A program made the translations under genes and the position numbers. A DNA stretch of 64,000 nucleotides from Martinezella lusitana (GTDB lineage: Bacteria > Pseudomonadota > Alphaproteobacteria > Rhizobiales > Rhizobiaceae), in contig NZ_JAFEVL010000045.1 in NCBI RefSeq assembly GCF_016901135.1, positions 310,001-374,000 on the forward strand. The letters run 5' to 3'. Under the pieces are notes generated by a model that worked only from the letters and a program-made list of their open reading frames with translations, searched no databases and had not been told where the DNA came from. Below, one piece after another: positions 46,880 through 55,730 of the stretch. Position 1 is the stretch's first letter. Every line of letters starts with the position of its first letter.

Positions 46880-47731
46880 TCACGTCAGCTTGAAACCGAG
46901 CCGATGCGCCGCTGCTTTCAGCAGGTGACGGCCCTTCAAGGCCTCGACCGTGCCGATCCTGTTCTTCACCTGCTCGGTCCAGTCCAACAGCGGCATGCCT
47001 TGCTCGGCCTGAAAGCCTCTGAGCGCGGCGTTATAATGGTTCAGATCGCCCACTCGCCGGCTGTCATCGTAGCGTTCGCGATGCAGCACGGTGGTCTGGG
47101 GCAGCCTCGGCTTGACCGCGGCCGGCACCGCCGGATCGGGATAGCCGACCGTCAGACCGAAGACCGGAAATATGCCTTCTGGCAATTCCAGTTCCCGCGC
47201 GACGACTTCCGGATCGTTGCGGATCGCACCGATGTAGCAGGTGCCAAGGCCTTGGGATTCCAGAGCGACGACAGCATTCTGCGCCGCCAGTGCTGCGTCT
47301 ATGACCGCCAGCAGGAAGCTTTCGACATAGTCCAGACCCTCTGCCGAGGACCCCTGGTTTGCGGCGATGTTGCGCGGCCTCGCAAGGTCGGCGAGCCATA
47401 CCAGAAGGAGGGGCGCCTGCGTGATCTGTCGCTGTGTCCCAGCAACGGTGTTCAGCCTCTCCTTGCGCGCTTCGTCTTCGACAGCAACGACGCTCCATGC
47501 CTGCAGATTGGATGAGCTCGGGGCTGATTGCGCGGCAGCGACGGCGAGATGGATGGCACTTTCCGGAACCGCTTTTGGCAGATAGCTGCGGACGGTGCGA
47601 TGGGACAGGAGCGTCTCGACGGTCTCATTCCAGTCCGTACCAAGCTGCTGCTGGGCGTCGCGATAGCGCTCTTCGGCAAGGCTGGCTAGTCGATGTGGTG
47701 CGGAAACCTTGGCGGTCGCAAATGGCGTCAT
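46880..47731 (-). CDS. nitroreductase-family flavin oxidoreductase (NfsA-like)
   Basis: A 283-residue NAD(P)H-dependent flavoprotein of the nitroreductase fold (LLSHRTVRSYLPKAVPESAIHLAVAAAQSAPSSSNLQAWSV, then GLGTCYIGAIRNDPEVVARELELPEGIFPVFGLTVGYPD). NfsA/Frp-like members can act as FMN reductases. It is the last gene of the six-gene operon of DszA/DszC-like enzymes, 13 bases after a DszA-like gene, so it is the best candidate in the window to supply reduced FMN to them. That role is inferred from position. Confidence 0.85.
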   Translation of the reverse strand: MTPFATAKVSAPHRLASLAEERYRDAQQQLGTDWNETVETLLSHRTVRSYLPKAVPESAIHLAVAAAQSAPSSSNLQAWSVVAVEDEARKERLNTVAGTQRQITQAPLLLVWLADLARPRNIAANQGSSAEGLDYVESFLLAVIDAALAAQNAVVALESQGLGTCYIGAIRNDPEVVARELELPEGIFPVFGLTVGYPDPAVPAAVKPRLPQTTVLHRERYDDSRRVGDLNHYNAALRGFQAEQGMPLLDWTEQVKNRIGTVEALKGRHLLKAAAHRLGFKLT

Positions 47732-47744
47732 GCTCTATTCTCCT

Positions 47745-49073
47745 TCATTCGGCGGCGATGGCGTAGGGGTTGGCAGGCCGGGCGAGGCCGAGATGATCCC
47801 GCAACGTATGGCCCGTGTAGGCCTGTCGGAAAAGGCCTCGGCGACGCAGGATCGGCACGACTTCGTCGACGAAAACCTCCAGGCCGTGCGGCAGCACATC
47901 CGGCATCAGATTGAAGCCGTCAGCAGCTCCCGCCAGGTACCATGTCTCGATATCGTCGGCGATCGCTTCGGGCGTGCCGACGATGGTGCGGTGGCCGGTT
48001 CCGCCGTTCAATGCGCGGATCAGGCCGCGCACGGTCAGTTTCTCGCTATGGGCGAGGGCAAGCGTCGCCCGAAAGAAAGTGTGGCCGCCGTCCGGCGGCA
48101 ACGGAATGTCATCCGGCAACGGTTCGTCCAGCTTAAGCCGTTTGGGATCGATTTGCAGAACGCCGGAGAGGCGTGCGAGGCTGTATTCCAGCGGGATGAG
48201 TTCACGCAACTCCTCCTGCCGTCGTTTCGCCTCCGCCTCCGTACTGCCAATGATCGTTGCGAGACCGGCGAGGACGAGCAGGCTATTGGGTGCTCGGCCA
48301 TAGCGCGCCGCCCGCGTTCGCAAGTCCCGAGCATAGTCGAGGGCTTCGTCAAAGGATTGCGAGGCGGAAAAGACGGCTTCCGCGTGTTGAGCCGCCAGTT
48401 CCCGGCCATCGTCGGAACCGCCCGCCTGAACGAGAACCGGATGGCCTTGCGGCGGGCGCGGAACATTGTGAGGTCCATGAACGGAAAAGTGCTTTCCCCG
48501 ATGGGCGATCGGGTGAACCTTGTTGGGATCGACGAAACGGCCGCTGGCAACATCGCCGATGAAGGCATCTTCCTCCCAGCTATCCCAGAGCGCCTTCACC
48601 ACGGCCGTAAATTCGGCGGCACGCTCATAACGACCCTGATGCTCGACCGGTTTTTCCAGTCCGAAATTCCGGCTTTGAGAAAGATCGGCGCTGGTAACGA
48701 TGTTCCACCCGACGCGGCCACCGCTTGCATGGTCGAGTGTCGCGAACCGGCGGGCAATATTGTAGGGCTCGTTGTACGTCGTCGAAGCAGTCGCGATAAG
48801 ACCGATATGTTGCGTGTGGGCGGCCACGGTCGCCAGCACGATCGTCGGCTCCAGCGAGGTCAGTGGCCTGAAATCGACACGATCCGAAATGCCCGCCTGG
48901 TCGGCGAGGAAAACCGCGTCGAAGGTGCCGCGCTCGGCAATGCGGGCGACATTGACGTAGTGATTAATATCGAAGGATGCGCGAGGATCGCTTCCTTCCA
49001 TCCGCCAGGCTGCCGGCGAGAAGCCGGAGTGCAGGATGTTGATGTTGAGATGGAGCTCGCGTTTCTGGCTCAC
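47745..49073 (-). CDS. luciferase-type flavin monooxygenase, DszA/NtaA family
   Basis: A 442-residue monooxygenase with SQKRELHLNINILHSGFSPAAWR, FDAVFLADQAG, IGLIATASTTYNEPYNIARRFATLDHASGGRVGWNIVTS and PQGHPVLVQAGGSDDGRELAA. The start is probably the GTG at 49073, whose GTGA overlaps the stop of the upstream DszC-like gene, giving the usual family N-terminus (SQKRELHLN). An ATG at 49115 would add 14 residues inside that gene. Family members use FMNH2 and O2; DszA cleaves a sulfone C-S bond to a sulfinate. Confidence 0.88.
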   Translation of the reverse strand: MSQKRELHLNINILHSGFSPAAWRMEGSDPRASFDINHYVNVARIAERGTFDAVFLADQAGISDRVDFRPLTSLEPTIVLATVAAHTQHIGLIATASTTYNEPYNIARRFATLDHASGGRVGWNIVTSADLSQSRNFGLEKPVEHQGRYERAAEFTAVVKALWDSWEEDAFIGDVASGRFVDPNKVHPIAHRGKHFSVHGPHNVPRPPQGHPVLVQAGGSDDGRELAAQHAEAVFSASQSFDEALDYARDLRTRAARYGRAPNSLLVLAGLATIIGSTEAEAKRRQEELRELIPLEYSLARLSGVLQIDPKRLKLDEPLPDDIPLPPDGGHTFFRATLALAHSEKLTVRGLIRALNGGTGHRTIVGTPEAIADDIETWYLAGAADGFNLMPDVLPHGLEVFVDEVVPILRRRGLFRQAYTGHTLRDHLGLARPANPYAIAAE

Positions 49074-50290
49074 TGGAATATCCCCGGTTCCGGAAACTCG
49101 CCACTCAAGAACCATGTGCCGACATTGCGGGTCTTGTATTCGGCGGGGTTGTGAAGCGTGTGAATGCGCGCATTGCGCCAGAAGCGGTCGAACCCAAGCG
49201 GTCTGACGGCGGAGCGCGCGCCCATGACCTCGAAGATCTCGCTGGTAACCTCAAGAGCGACGCGTCCGGCGAGCGCATTGGCCGAGGCAACCGCAATTGC
49301 AGCTTCGCCGCGATCGTCTGCTGTCAGATCCGGCCCTTTGGCATAGACGTCATCGAGCGCCGTCAATGCCCGGTCGGCGAGTGCGGTTGCCGCCTGCACT
49401 TTGATCCACAGCTCGCCATATTGCCGTTTGATCCAGGGATCATCCGAGTGACGGTCGACACCGGAATAGATCCAGGGTCGCGATTGCGTGACGGTATAGT
49501 CGCGGGCGGTAATCAGCGCGCCCTGTGCTGTGCCGACGAATACGTTGAGCAACACACTCTGTTGCTGCAAAGGGGCCAACAGGGTGATCGGATCTTGTGG
49601 TCGCTCGGGCAGGATATCGGCAATATCGATCTCTACGTCCTTGTAGAATACACGGCCGCTTCCGGTCTGCCTCTGGCCGATCCCGTCCCAGTCATCGGCG
49701 ATGGTAATGCCTTCTCGGTTTGCCGGTATGTAGGCGAAGCTTCGCTTGTTGGTGTCTTCATCCTCCCAGGCGACCATCAGATAGTCGGCGACGTGCGACC
49801 CGGAGGCGAACGGGCGGAAGCCGTTGAGGATGACTTTGCCTGCTTCGCGGCGGCCGAAAAGGCTTTTGGAAAAGCTGTTGGTCGTATTGCCCCAGAACCA
49901 GCGACCGGCGGCCGAGCGGCGCAGGATATCGCGGGAACGTTCGTCGGGGCCGGTGTTAACGGCATTCTGCAGCGGACTGAAGTGATAGCCGTAGAGATGG
50001 GCGACCGACCCATCCACCTTGGCGAATTCGCGGACGATCCGCATGGCGGTGGAGTAGCGCTCGCCGCCACCGCCGAACTCCTTGGGGATCAGCAGATTAA
50101 CGAGGCCGGTTTCCTTCAGCAGCTTGATTTGCTCATCAGGCCTGCCACCCTCTTGATCCCTCTCAATGGCATCCCTAGCGAAGATTTCGCGCAGTTCGGC
50201 CGCCTTGGCGAGATGGGGATTGGTCTTGTCGGTCTCGAACAGCGCCGGCAGCAGATGGGGTGGCTCGAAGCCATTTGGTTTTATGGTCAT
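49070..50290 (-). CDS. DszC-like flavin monooxygenase
   Basis: A 406-residue acyl-CoA-dehydrogenase-fold protein close to DszC. Shared blocks are VREFAKVDGSVAHLYGYHF (His103, matching the DszC active-site His in HLFGYH), DDWDGIGQRQTGSGRVFYKDVEI, SRPWIYSGVDRHSDDPWIKRQYGE, and C-terminal FEVMGARS with RFWRNARIHTLHNP (His380, matching the second DszC active-site His). DszC oxidises a thioether to sulfoxide and sulfone using FMNH2. GGGGAG precedes the ATG. Translationally coupled to the DszA-like gene. Confidence 0.88.
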   Translation of the reverse strand: MTIKPNGFEPPHLLPALFETDKTNPHLAKAAELREIFARDAIERDQEGGRPDEQIKLLKETGLVNLLIPKEFGGGGERYSTAMRIVREFAKVDGSVAHLYGYHFSPLQNAVNTGPDERSRDILRRSAAGRWFWGNTTNSFSKSLFGRREAGKVILNGFRPFASGSHVADYLMVAWEDEDTNKRSFAYIPANREGITIADDWDGIGQRQTGSGRVFYKDVEIDIADILPERPQDPITLLAPLQQQSVLLNVFVGTAQGALITARDYTVTQSRPWIYSGVDRHSDDPWIKRQYGELWIKVQAATALADRALTALDDVYAKGPDLTADDRGEAAIAVASANALAGRVALEVTSEIFEVMGARSAVRPLGFDRFWRNARIHTLHNPAEYKTRNVGTWFLSGEFPEPGIFQ

Positions 50291-50302
50291 GTCGCTCCCC
50301 GT

Positions 50303-50644
50303 TCATTTGTGGAGGCGCGGAAATCCGTGCCGTTCGGTCAGCAGCTCAAGAATGCGATCGGTCGAATTGACGAACCGCGTCCCGCTGCGGTCGCTTGCAT
50401 CGGCAGGAGGATTCTCTGCCAGAATGAAAAGCGGCAGCGACTGGTTTTCCTCGCCGACGACATCGATCACTTTCTGTCGCGGCCGGGGAAAGGCGACCCG
50501 CTCGACATCGATCTTAGAAGCTAGGTTCGGGAATGCGGCAAGCAGACCCTCGATGGCGTTGCAATAGTGGCAAACGAAGCTGACGCCTGGATGCTTCGGG
50601 TCGGCAAAGCCGGGCGAAATCAGAAACAATTTGTCGCGTGCCAT
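50303..50644 (-). CDS. DUF3088 family protein
   Basis: A 113-residue protein starting MARDKLFLISPGFADPKHPG, with a CHYC (CxxC) motif in SFVCHYCNAIEGLLAAFP and the conserved DVERVAFPRPRQKVIDVVGEENQSLPLFILAE stretch. It matches the DUF3088 family. The CxxC near the N-terminus and the cis-Pro-like SLPLFIL suggest a thioredoxin/glutathione-transferase N-domain-like fold; that is inference. GGAG precedes the ATG at 50644. It lies between two DszC-DszA pairs with 10-12 base gaps. Confidence 0.75.
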   Translation of the reverse strand: MARDKLFLISPGFADPKHPGVSFVCHYCNAIEGLLAAFPNLASKIDVERVAFPRPRQKVIDVVGEENQSLPLFILAENPPADASDRSGTRFVNSTDRILELLTERHGFPRLHK

Positions 50645-50654
50645 GGATCTTCTC

Positions 50655-52010
50655 CTATTCTGCTGCAGCCGCATTGCCTGCGGAAAATCGATTGACGGGG
50701 CGTTTAAGACCGAGATTTTCGCGCAGCGTCGTGCCCTCATATTCGGTGCGGAAGAGGCCACGACGGCGCAACTCCGGCACGACGAGCGTTATGAAGTCGG
50801 CGAGCCCGCCCGGCATGATCGGCGCCATGATGTTGAAGCCGTCGGCGCCGTAGTTCTCGAACCGCTCTTCCATGACGTCCGCGATCTGGGTGGGTGTTCC
50901 CACAACCTGCCAGTGACCGCGCGCGCCGGCGATACGCAGATAGAGCTGGCGAATAGTCAGATTTTCACGGCGGGCAAGGTCGAGCACCAGTTCCTGGCGG
51001 CTCTTGCCGGCATTGGTTGCCGGAGGCTCGGGCGGCACGGGACCATCAAGCGGATAGGAACTGAGATCGACGCCTGTCAATTGCGACAGGAGGTTGAGGC
51101 CAACTTCGGGCTGGATCAAACTCTGCAACGCTTCGAACTTTTCCTGCGCTTCCGCCTCACTGCGCCCGACCACGGGGAAGATACCCGGCAGGATCTTCAG
51201 GTCGTCGTGAGAGCGGCCATACTTGCCGAGCCGCCCCTTGACGTCGGCATAGTAGGCCCTGGCCTCGTCGAGGGTGATCTGCGCGGCAAAGATGGCTTCC
51301 GCCGTGCGCGCAGCAAGCTCCTTGCCCGGCTCGGAGGCACCTGCCTGCACGACCACCGGGCGACCTTGCGGCGAGGGCGGAATGTTCAGCGGCCCGCGAA
51401 CTTTGAAGTGACGCCCCCTGTGGTCCAGTCGGTGCAGTTTTTCCGGATCGAAGTAGCGCCCGCTCTCACGATCGCGGGGGAAGGCATCGTCCTCCCAGCT
51501 ATCCCAGAGGCCGAGCACGACGTCTGCGAATTCTTCTGCTCGGTCATAGCGGTCGGCATGCAGGACCTGCGTTTCGTGACCGAAGTTGAAGGCGGCTTCT
51601 GGGTCGGAGGACGTCACTAGGTTCCAGCCCGCGCGGCCACCGCTCAGCCGGTCGAGCGAGCCGAACTGGCGGGCAAGGTTGAAGGGATCGGAAAAACTTG
51701 TCGAGGCGGTGGCGATCAGGCCGATGTTGCGGGTGACGCTGGCAAGCGCAGATAGCAACGTGATCGGCTCAAACGGATAGACGCCATTATGCGCCTTTCG
51801 GCTTGCCGCGTTGACATCCTTCAACCGCGCCGCGACCCCGTCGGCAAAGAAGATGGTATCGAACTTGGCCGCTTCGGCAAGCTTGGCAAGTTCGAGATAA
51901 TTCTCGAATTCCGTGCCGACGGACGCGTCGGGATGACGCCAGGCTGCGACGTGATGGCCGGTAAAGAGCAGGAAGGCGCCGAGCTTGATCTGGTCCTTGC
52001 GTCTCGCCAT
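50655..52010 (-). CDS. luciferase-type flavin monooxygenase, DszA/NtaA family
   Basis: A 451-residue monooxygenase with KLGAFLLFTGHHVAAWRHP, FDTIFFADGVA, IGLIATASTSFSDPFNLARQFGSLDRLSGGRAGWNLVTSS and PQGRPVVVQAGASEPGKELAARTAEAIFAAQ. It is very similar along its length to the protein at 53510-54865 (for example DLARRENLTIRQLYLRIAGARGHW is identical), pointing to a duplication. AAAGGA precedes the ATG. It follows a DszC-like gene by 11 bases. Confidence 0.9.
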   Translation of the reverse strand: MARRKDQIKLGAFLLFTGHHVAAWRHPDASVGTEFENYLELAKLAEAAKFDTIFFADGVAARLKDVNAASRKAHNGVYPFEPITLLSALASVTRNIGLIATASTSFSDPFNLARQFGSLDRLSGGRAGWNLVTSSDPEAAFNFGHETQVLHADRYDRAEEFADVVLGLWDSWEDDAFPRDRESGRYFDPEKLHRLDHRGRHFKVRGPLNIPPSPQGRPVVVQAGASEPGKELAARTAEAIFAAQITLDEARAYYADVKGRLGKYGRSHDDLKILPGIFPVVGRSEAEAQEKFEALQSLIQPEVGLNLLSQLTGVDLSSYPLDGPVPPEPPATNAGKSRQELVLDLARRENLTIRQLYLRIAGARGHWQVVGTPTQIADVMEERFENYGADGFNIMAPIMPGGLADFITLVVPELRRRGLFRTEYEGTTLRENLGLKRPVNRFSAGNAAAAE

Positions 52011-52021
52011 GGGAAATCCTT

Positions 52022-53200
52022 TCAGCGGTACATTGCCGGCGTCGGAAGTTCGCCGGTCAGCAGCCAGGTGCCGATCGTACGCTTCTTGTATTCGGCGGGA
52101 TTGTGGAGTGTGTGGGTGCGGACATTGCGCCAGAAGCGATCGAAACCATTGGCTGTCGTGGCGGATCGCGCGCCCATGACCTCGAAGATCTCGCTGGAGA
52201 CGGCAAGGCCGATCTCGCCGGCATAGATGTTGGCAGTGGCTATATCGATGGCTGCTGAGCCTCGGTCCTCATGCGTCAGGCCAGGTCCCTGATTGAATGC
52301 CTCGTCGAGGCTGCGGGCGGCCTTGTCGGCGAGCTCGGCGGCAGCCAGCGTGCGGATATAGAGATCGCCATATTGTCGCTTGATCCAGGGATCGTCGGTG
52401 TGCTTTTCGACACCGGAATAGATCCATGGACGCGATGATGTCGTCGTGTAGGCCCGGCCTTCTTCCAGCGCGCCCTGCGCACTGCCGACGAAGACGTTGA
52501 GCAGCACGCTCTGCTGCAGCAATGACGTTAGCGAGGTGTAAGGTGTCAGCGGGATGGCAGGCGAGCTGATGAGCTCATCATCCTCGATCTCGAGATCCTG
52601 AAAACTGACTGTTCCACTGCCGGTCTGGCGCTGGCCGATCCCGTCCCAATCGTCTTCGATGACAATCCCGTCACGGTCGGCGGGAACGGCAGCCGTCAGC
52701 CGATCGCCCTCGGCGTTTTCAAACGAGATCTGAATGTAGTCGGCAATGTGGGAGCCTGACGAGAACGGGCGCTTGCCGTTGACAAGCCATCCATTGTCGA
52801 TCCGCCGCCCCGACGAGGTCTTCGACATGGCGTTGCCGGAATTGCCCCAGACCAGATTTCCGGCAGCCGAGGCACGCAGCAGGCGGTCCTTCTGGGCATT
52901 CGAGCCACGGAAAAGAACGAGGTTTAGCGGGAGATGATGATAGCCGAAGAGATGGGCGAGCGAACCGTCCGTGCGGGCGAACTCCCTTACGACACGCAGG
53001 ATGGAGAGCCAGGAGGCACCTTGTCCGCCATATTGGGCGGGAATCTGCGCAGACGGCAATCCGCTCTGTTTCAGCAAGCGGATCTGCTCGGTCGGCCTGC
53101 CGCCAAGCTTGTCGCGCTGAACCGCGTCTTGATGGAATGCCTGCCTGAGTTCGATGGCTTTGGCGACCAAGGGATCGGAACTGTCGGAATTGAAAGACAT
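52022..53200 (-). CDS. DszC-like flavin monooxygenase
   Basis: A 392-residue protein close to DszC: VREFARTDGSLAHLFGYHH (His88), DDWDGIGQRQTGSGTVSFQDLEI, SRPWIYSGVEKHTDDPWIKRQYGDLYI, GLTHEDRGSAAIDIATANIYA, and FEVMGARS plus GFDRFWRNVRTHTLHNP (His366). DszC carries the same GFDRFWRNVRTH stretch. The ATG at 53200 follows GGAGC and is preferred over an upstream in-frame ATG at 53215. First gene of the six-gene minus-strand operon, divergent from the DszA-SsuBACC operon. Confidence 0.88.
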   Translation of the reverse strand: MSFNSDSSDPLVAKAIELRQAFHQDAVQRDKLGGRPTEQIRLLKQSGLPSAQIPAQYGGQGASWLSILRVVREFARTDGSLAHLFGYHHLPLNLVLFRGSNAQKDRLLRASAAGNLVWGNSGNAMSKTSSGRRIDNGWLVNGKRPFSSGSHIADYIQISFENAEGDRLTAAVPADRDGIVIEDDWDGIGQRQTGSGTVSFQDLEIEDDELISSPAIPLTPYTSLTSLLQQSVLLNVFVGSAQGALEEGRAYTTTSSRPWIYSGVEKHTDDPWIKRQYGDLYIRTLAAAELADKAARSLDEAFNQGPGLTHEDRGSAAIDIATANIYAGEIGLAVSSEIFEVMGARSATTANGFDRFWRNVRTHTLHNPAEYKKRTIGTWLLTGELPTPAMYR

Positions 53201-53437
53201 GTCTGCTCCACGCATCTGGATGTGAGCGGCGCTTCGTCGCTTACCGCGTGGAGGGTTCGGCGGCTGCCGCCGCAAGTCCAGCAATATCTATTTGATCCTG
53301 TGGGAAGAAATTCTTTCCCAGGCGGGGCTGCGGACGGATGTCGATGCCGATGTCCTAGTTTCATGGCGAATAGCTGCGAAACGTTCTCCGCCCGATCGAC
53401 GCTGCGTGCGACGACAAATCCGAAGTGATGACTGTAA

Positions 53438-53461
53438 ATAGAATATAATTTCTATAGATTA
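53438..53461. promoter_or_regulatory. inverted repeat and TATAGATTA element in a divergent promoter
   Basis: ATAGAA-N6-TTCTAT (53438-53455) is immediately joined to TATAGATTA (53453-53461). The latter differs by one base from the TATAGACTA copies at 28972 and 45730. The spacer TATAAT (53444-53449) could be a -10 box. Confidence 0.45.
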
Positions 53462-53509
53462 TCAGATTTAATGATTAGCCTTCTTCCCGCTGCCATGGGG
53501 GAGAAGACG

Positions 53510-54865
53510 ATGACGGGTAAAAAACGCCAGCTGAAGCTTGGAGCATTCCTTTATCCGACGGGCCACCACATCGCCGCCTGGCGGCATCCTTTGGCTCAGG
53601 CCGATGCCGGCTCGAATTTTGCCCATTATGTCGAGCTTGCTCAAATTGCCGAAGCTGCCAAGTTCGATCTGATCTTCATGGCGGACGGCGTTGGAACGCG
53701 CGGAGCGGACACGGAGGCCTTGCATCGGACGGCTATTCGGTATGTGGCGCAGTTCGAGCCGATCACGCTGCTGTCCGCCCTGGCCGCGGTCACGAAAAAC
53801 ATCGGTTTCGTTGCCACCGCCTCGACCTCCTTCAATGAGCCGTATCATATTGCGCGCAAGTTCGCGTCCCTTGACCACATCAGCGGCGGTCGCGCCGGCT
53901 GGAACCTGGTGACGTCCTCGAGCGATCATGAGGCGCATAATTTCGGCAGGGACGAGCACTATGCCCATGCCGAGCGCTACGAGCGGGCGGAGGAGTTCGC
54001 CAATGTGGTGCGTGGCCTCTGGGACACCTGGGAAGAAGACGCGTTTCCCCGCAACAAGCAGAGCGGCATCTACTTTGATCCGCACAAGCAGCATATCCTC
54101 AATCACAAGGGTAAGCATTTCAAGGTCCGCGGTCCGTTGAACGTCGCGCGCACGCCGCAGGGACATCCGGTCCTGGTGCAGGCGGGTTCGTCCGAGCCGG
54201 GCCGGGAGCTTGCGGCCCGCACGGCCGAGGTTGTCTTCACCGCCCATCAGACCATTGAGGATGCCAGGGCCTTCTATAGCGATCTCAAAGATAGACTTGG
54301 GAAATACGGCCGAGACCGCGATGATCTCAAGATCATGCCTGGCATCTTCCCCGTCGTCGGCAGGACGCAGGCGGAGGCGGAGGAAAAATTTGCACAGATC
54401 CAGGATTTGATCCATCCGGCCGTCGGTCTTTCCCTGCTGAACGGCATGTCGGGCGGTGTCGACCTGTCTCAATACCCCGTCGACGGCCCTGTTCCCGACT
54501 TGCCGGAAACCAATGGCAGCAAGAGCCGTCAAAAGTTGCTGTTTGACCTTGCGCGACGCGAAAATCTGACCATCCGGCAGCTCTACCTTCGCATTGCCGG
54601 CGCGCGTGGACATTGGCAGATCGTGGGAACCCCGACACAGATCGCCGATCAGATGGAGGAGTGGTTCAGGACGGGTGCTGCGGACGGATTCAATGTCATG
54701 CCGCCGCAACTGCCTACGGGCCTCTATGACTTCGTTGAGCACGTGCTGCCGGAGCTGCGTCGACGCGGCCTCTTCCGCAGCGAATATGAGGGCAAGACCT
54801 TGCGCGAAAATCTGGGCCTGAAAGTGCCGCAGCATCCCGCGCGGCATGCGGTCGCCGCGGAGTAG
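53510..54865 (+). CDS. luciferase-type flavin monooxygenase, DszA/NtaA family
   Basis: A 451-residue FMNH2-dependent monooxygenase starting MTGKKRQLKLGAFLYPTGHH after GGGGAGAA. Blocks include FDLIFMADGVG, IGFVATASTSFNEPYHIARKFASLDHISGGRAGWNLVTSS and PQGHPVLVQAGSSEPGRELAARTAEVVFTAHQ. Near-duplicate of the protein at 50655-52010. It is the first gene of an operon with an SsuABC-type importer, so the enzyme most likely acts on what that importer brings in. Confidence 0.9.
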   Translation: MTGKKRQLKLGAFLYPTGHHIAAWRHPLAQADAGSNFAHYVELAQIAEAAKFDLIFMADGVGTRGADTEALHRTAIRYVAQFEPITLLSALAAVTKNIGFVATASTSFNEPYHIARKFASLDHISGGRAGWNLVTSSSDHEAHNFGRDEHYAHAERYERAEEFANVVRGLWDTWEEDAFPRNKQSGIYFDPHKQHILNHKGKHFKVRGPLNVARTPQGHPVLVQAGSSEPGRELAARTAEVVFTAHQTIEDARAFYSDLKDRLGKYGRDRDDLKIMPGIFPVVGRTQAEAEEKFAQIQDLIHPAVGLSLLNGMSGGVDLSQYPVDGPVPDLPETNGSKSRQKLLFDLARRENLTIRQLYLRIAGARGHWQIVGTPTQIADQMEEWFRTGAADGFNVMPPQLPTGLYDFVEHVLPELRRRGLFRSEYEGKTLRENLGLKVPQHPARHAVAAE

Positions 54866-54872
54866 CTGGGCG

Positions 54873-55712
54873 ATGGGCAATTCCCTGCACCTCCAGATCA
54901 GCCACGTCACACGCCGGTTCAAGGTCAACGGCGAGACATTGACCGCTCTCGATGATGTCAGCCTTGACATCGCCGAGGGCGAATTCGTCACCATTGTCGG
55001 TGCGAGCGGCTGTGGAAAGTCGACGCTGCTGCGCCTCGGCGCCGGTCTGGACACCCCCACCTCCGGTTTCGTCGGCCATGCCGGACGGCCGGTCACTGAG
55101 CCGAGCCTGGAGCGAGGCATCGTCTATCAGGAGCCGCGGCTTTTCCCTTGGTTGACGGTAGCGCGCAACATCGCACTCGGGCTAGAAAACTCCGGGTTGC
55201 CAAAGGCAGAAAAGAAGAGGCTGGTCGAATCCCACCTTGAGCTTGTCGGGCTGTCGGGCTTTGCCAACGCCTATCCACACCAACTTTCCGGCGGCATGGC
55301 GCAGCGCGCCGGCATCGCCAGAGGCTTGGTCAATCGCCCGAATGCGCTGTTTCTCGATGAACCGTTTGGGGCGCTCGACGCCATTACCAAGACAAGGCTG
55401 CAGGATGAGCTTCAGGATATCTGGGCCAAGGAGCGCATCACGATGGTTCTGGTGACGCATGATGTCGAGGAGGCTGTCTACCTTGGCGATCGTGTCGTCG
55501 TGATGTCGCCGCAACCCGGTCGCATCCGCGACATCATCCCCGTGGAATTGCCGCGCCCGCGTGCGCGAACATCACAGAGACTGGTCGACATGCGCAACCG
55601 TGTTCTCGAAAGCCTCAACGCAACAAGCTCAATACCCTCAGGTGCTCGCGTGACGCCCGTTGCAGGCGGTCGGACGGTCGAGGCACGGCCCGCCATCGCT
55701 GCGGCAGAATAA
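54873..55712 (+). CDS. ABC transporter ATP-binding protein, SsuB/TauB type
   Basis: A 279-residue ATPase with Walker A GASGCGKST, signature LSGGMAQR (with YPHQ before it) and Walker B ALFLDEPFGALD, then VTHDVEEAVYLGDRVVVMSPQPGRI. These are features of the nitrate/sulfonate/taurine family. It begins 7 bases after the monooxygenase stop. The C-terminal tail of about 40 residues is longer than usual. Confidence 0.9.
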   Translation: MGNSLHLQISHVTRRFKVNGETLTALDDVSLDIAEGEFVTIVGASGCGKSTLLRLGAGLDTPTSGFVGHAGRPVTEPSLERGIVYQEPRLFPWLTVARNIALGLENSGLPKAEKKRLVESHLELVGLSGFANAYPHQLSGGMAQRAGIARGLVNRPNALFLDEPFGALDAITKTRLQDELQDIWAKERITMVLVTHDVEEAVYLGDRVVVMSPQPGRIRDIIPVELPRPRARTSQRLVDMRNRVLESLNATSSIPSGARVTPVAGGRTVEARPAIAAAE

Positions 55713-55730
55713 ATAAAACGGAGAATTAGA

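Noticed and set aside
53468..55120. A 550-codon open frame on the minus strand opposite the monooxygenase and SsuB-type genes.
   Set aside because: Antisense shadow of genes with clear catalytic motifs; its translation has no recognisable domain.
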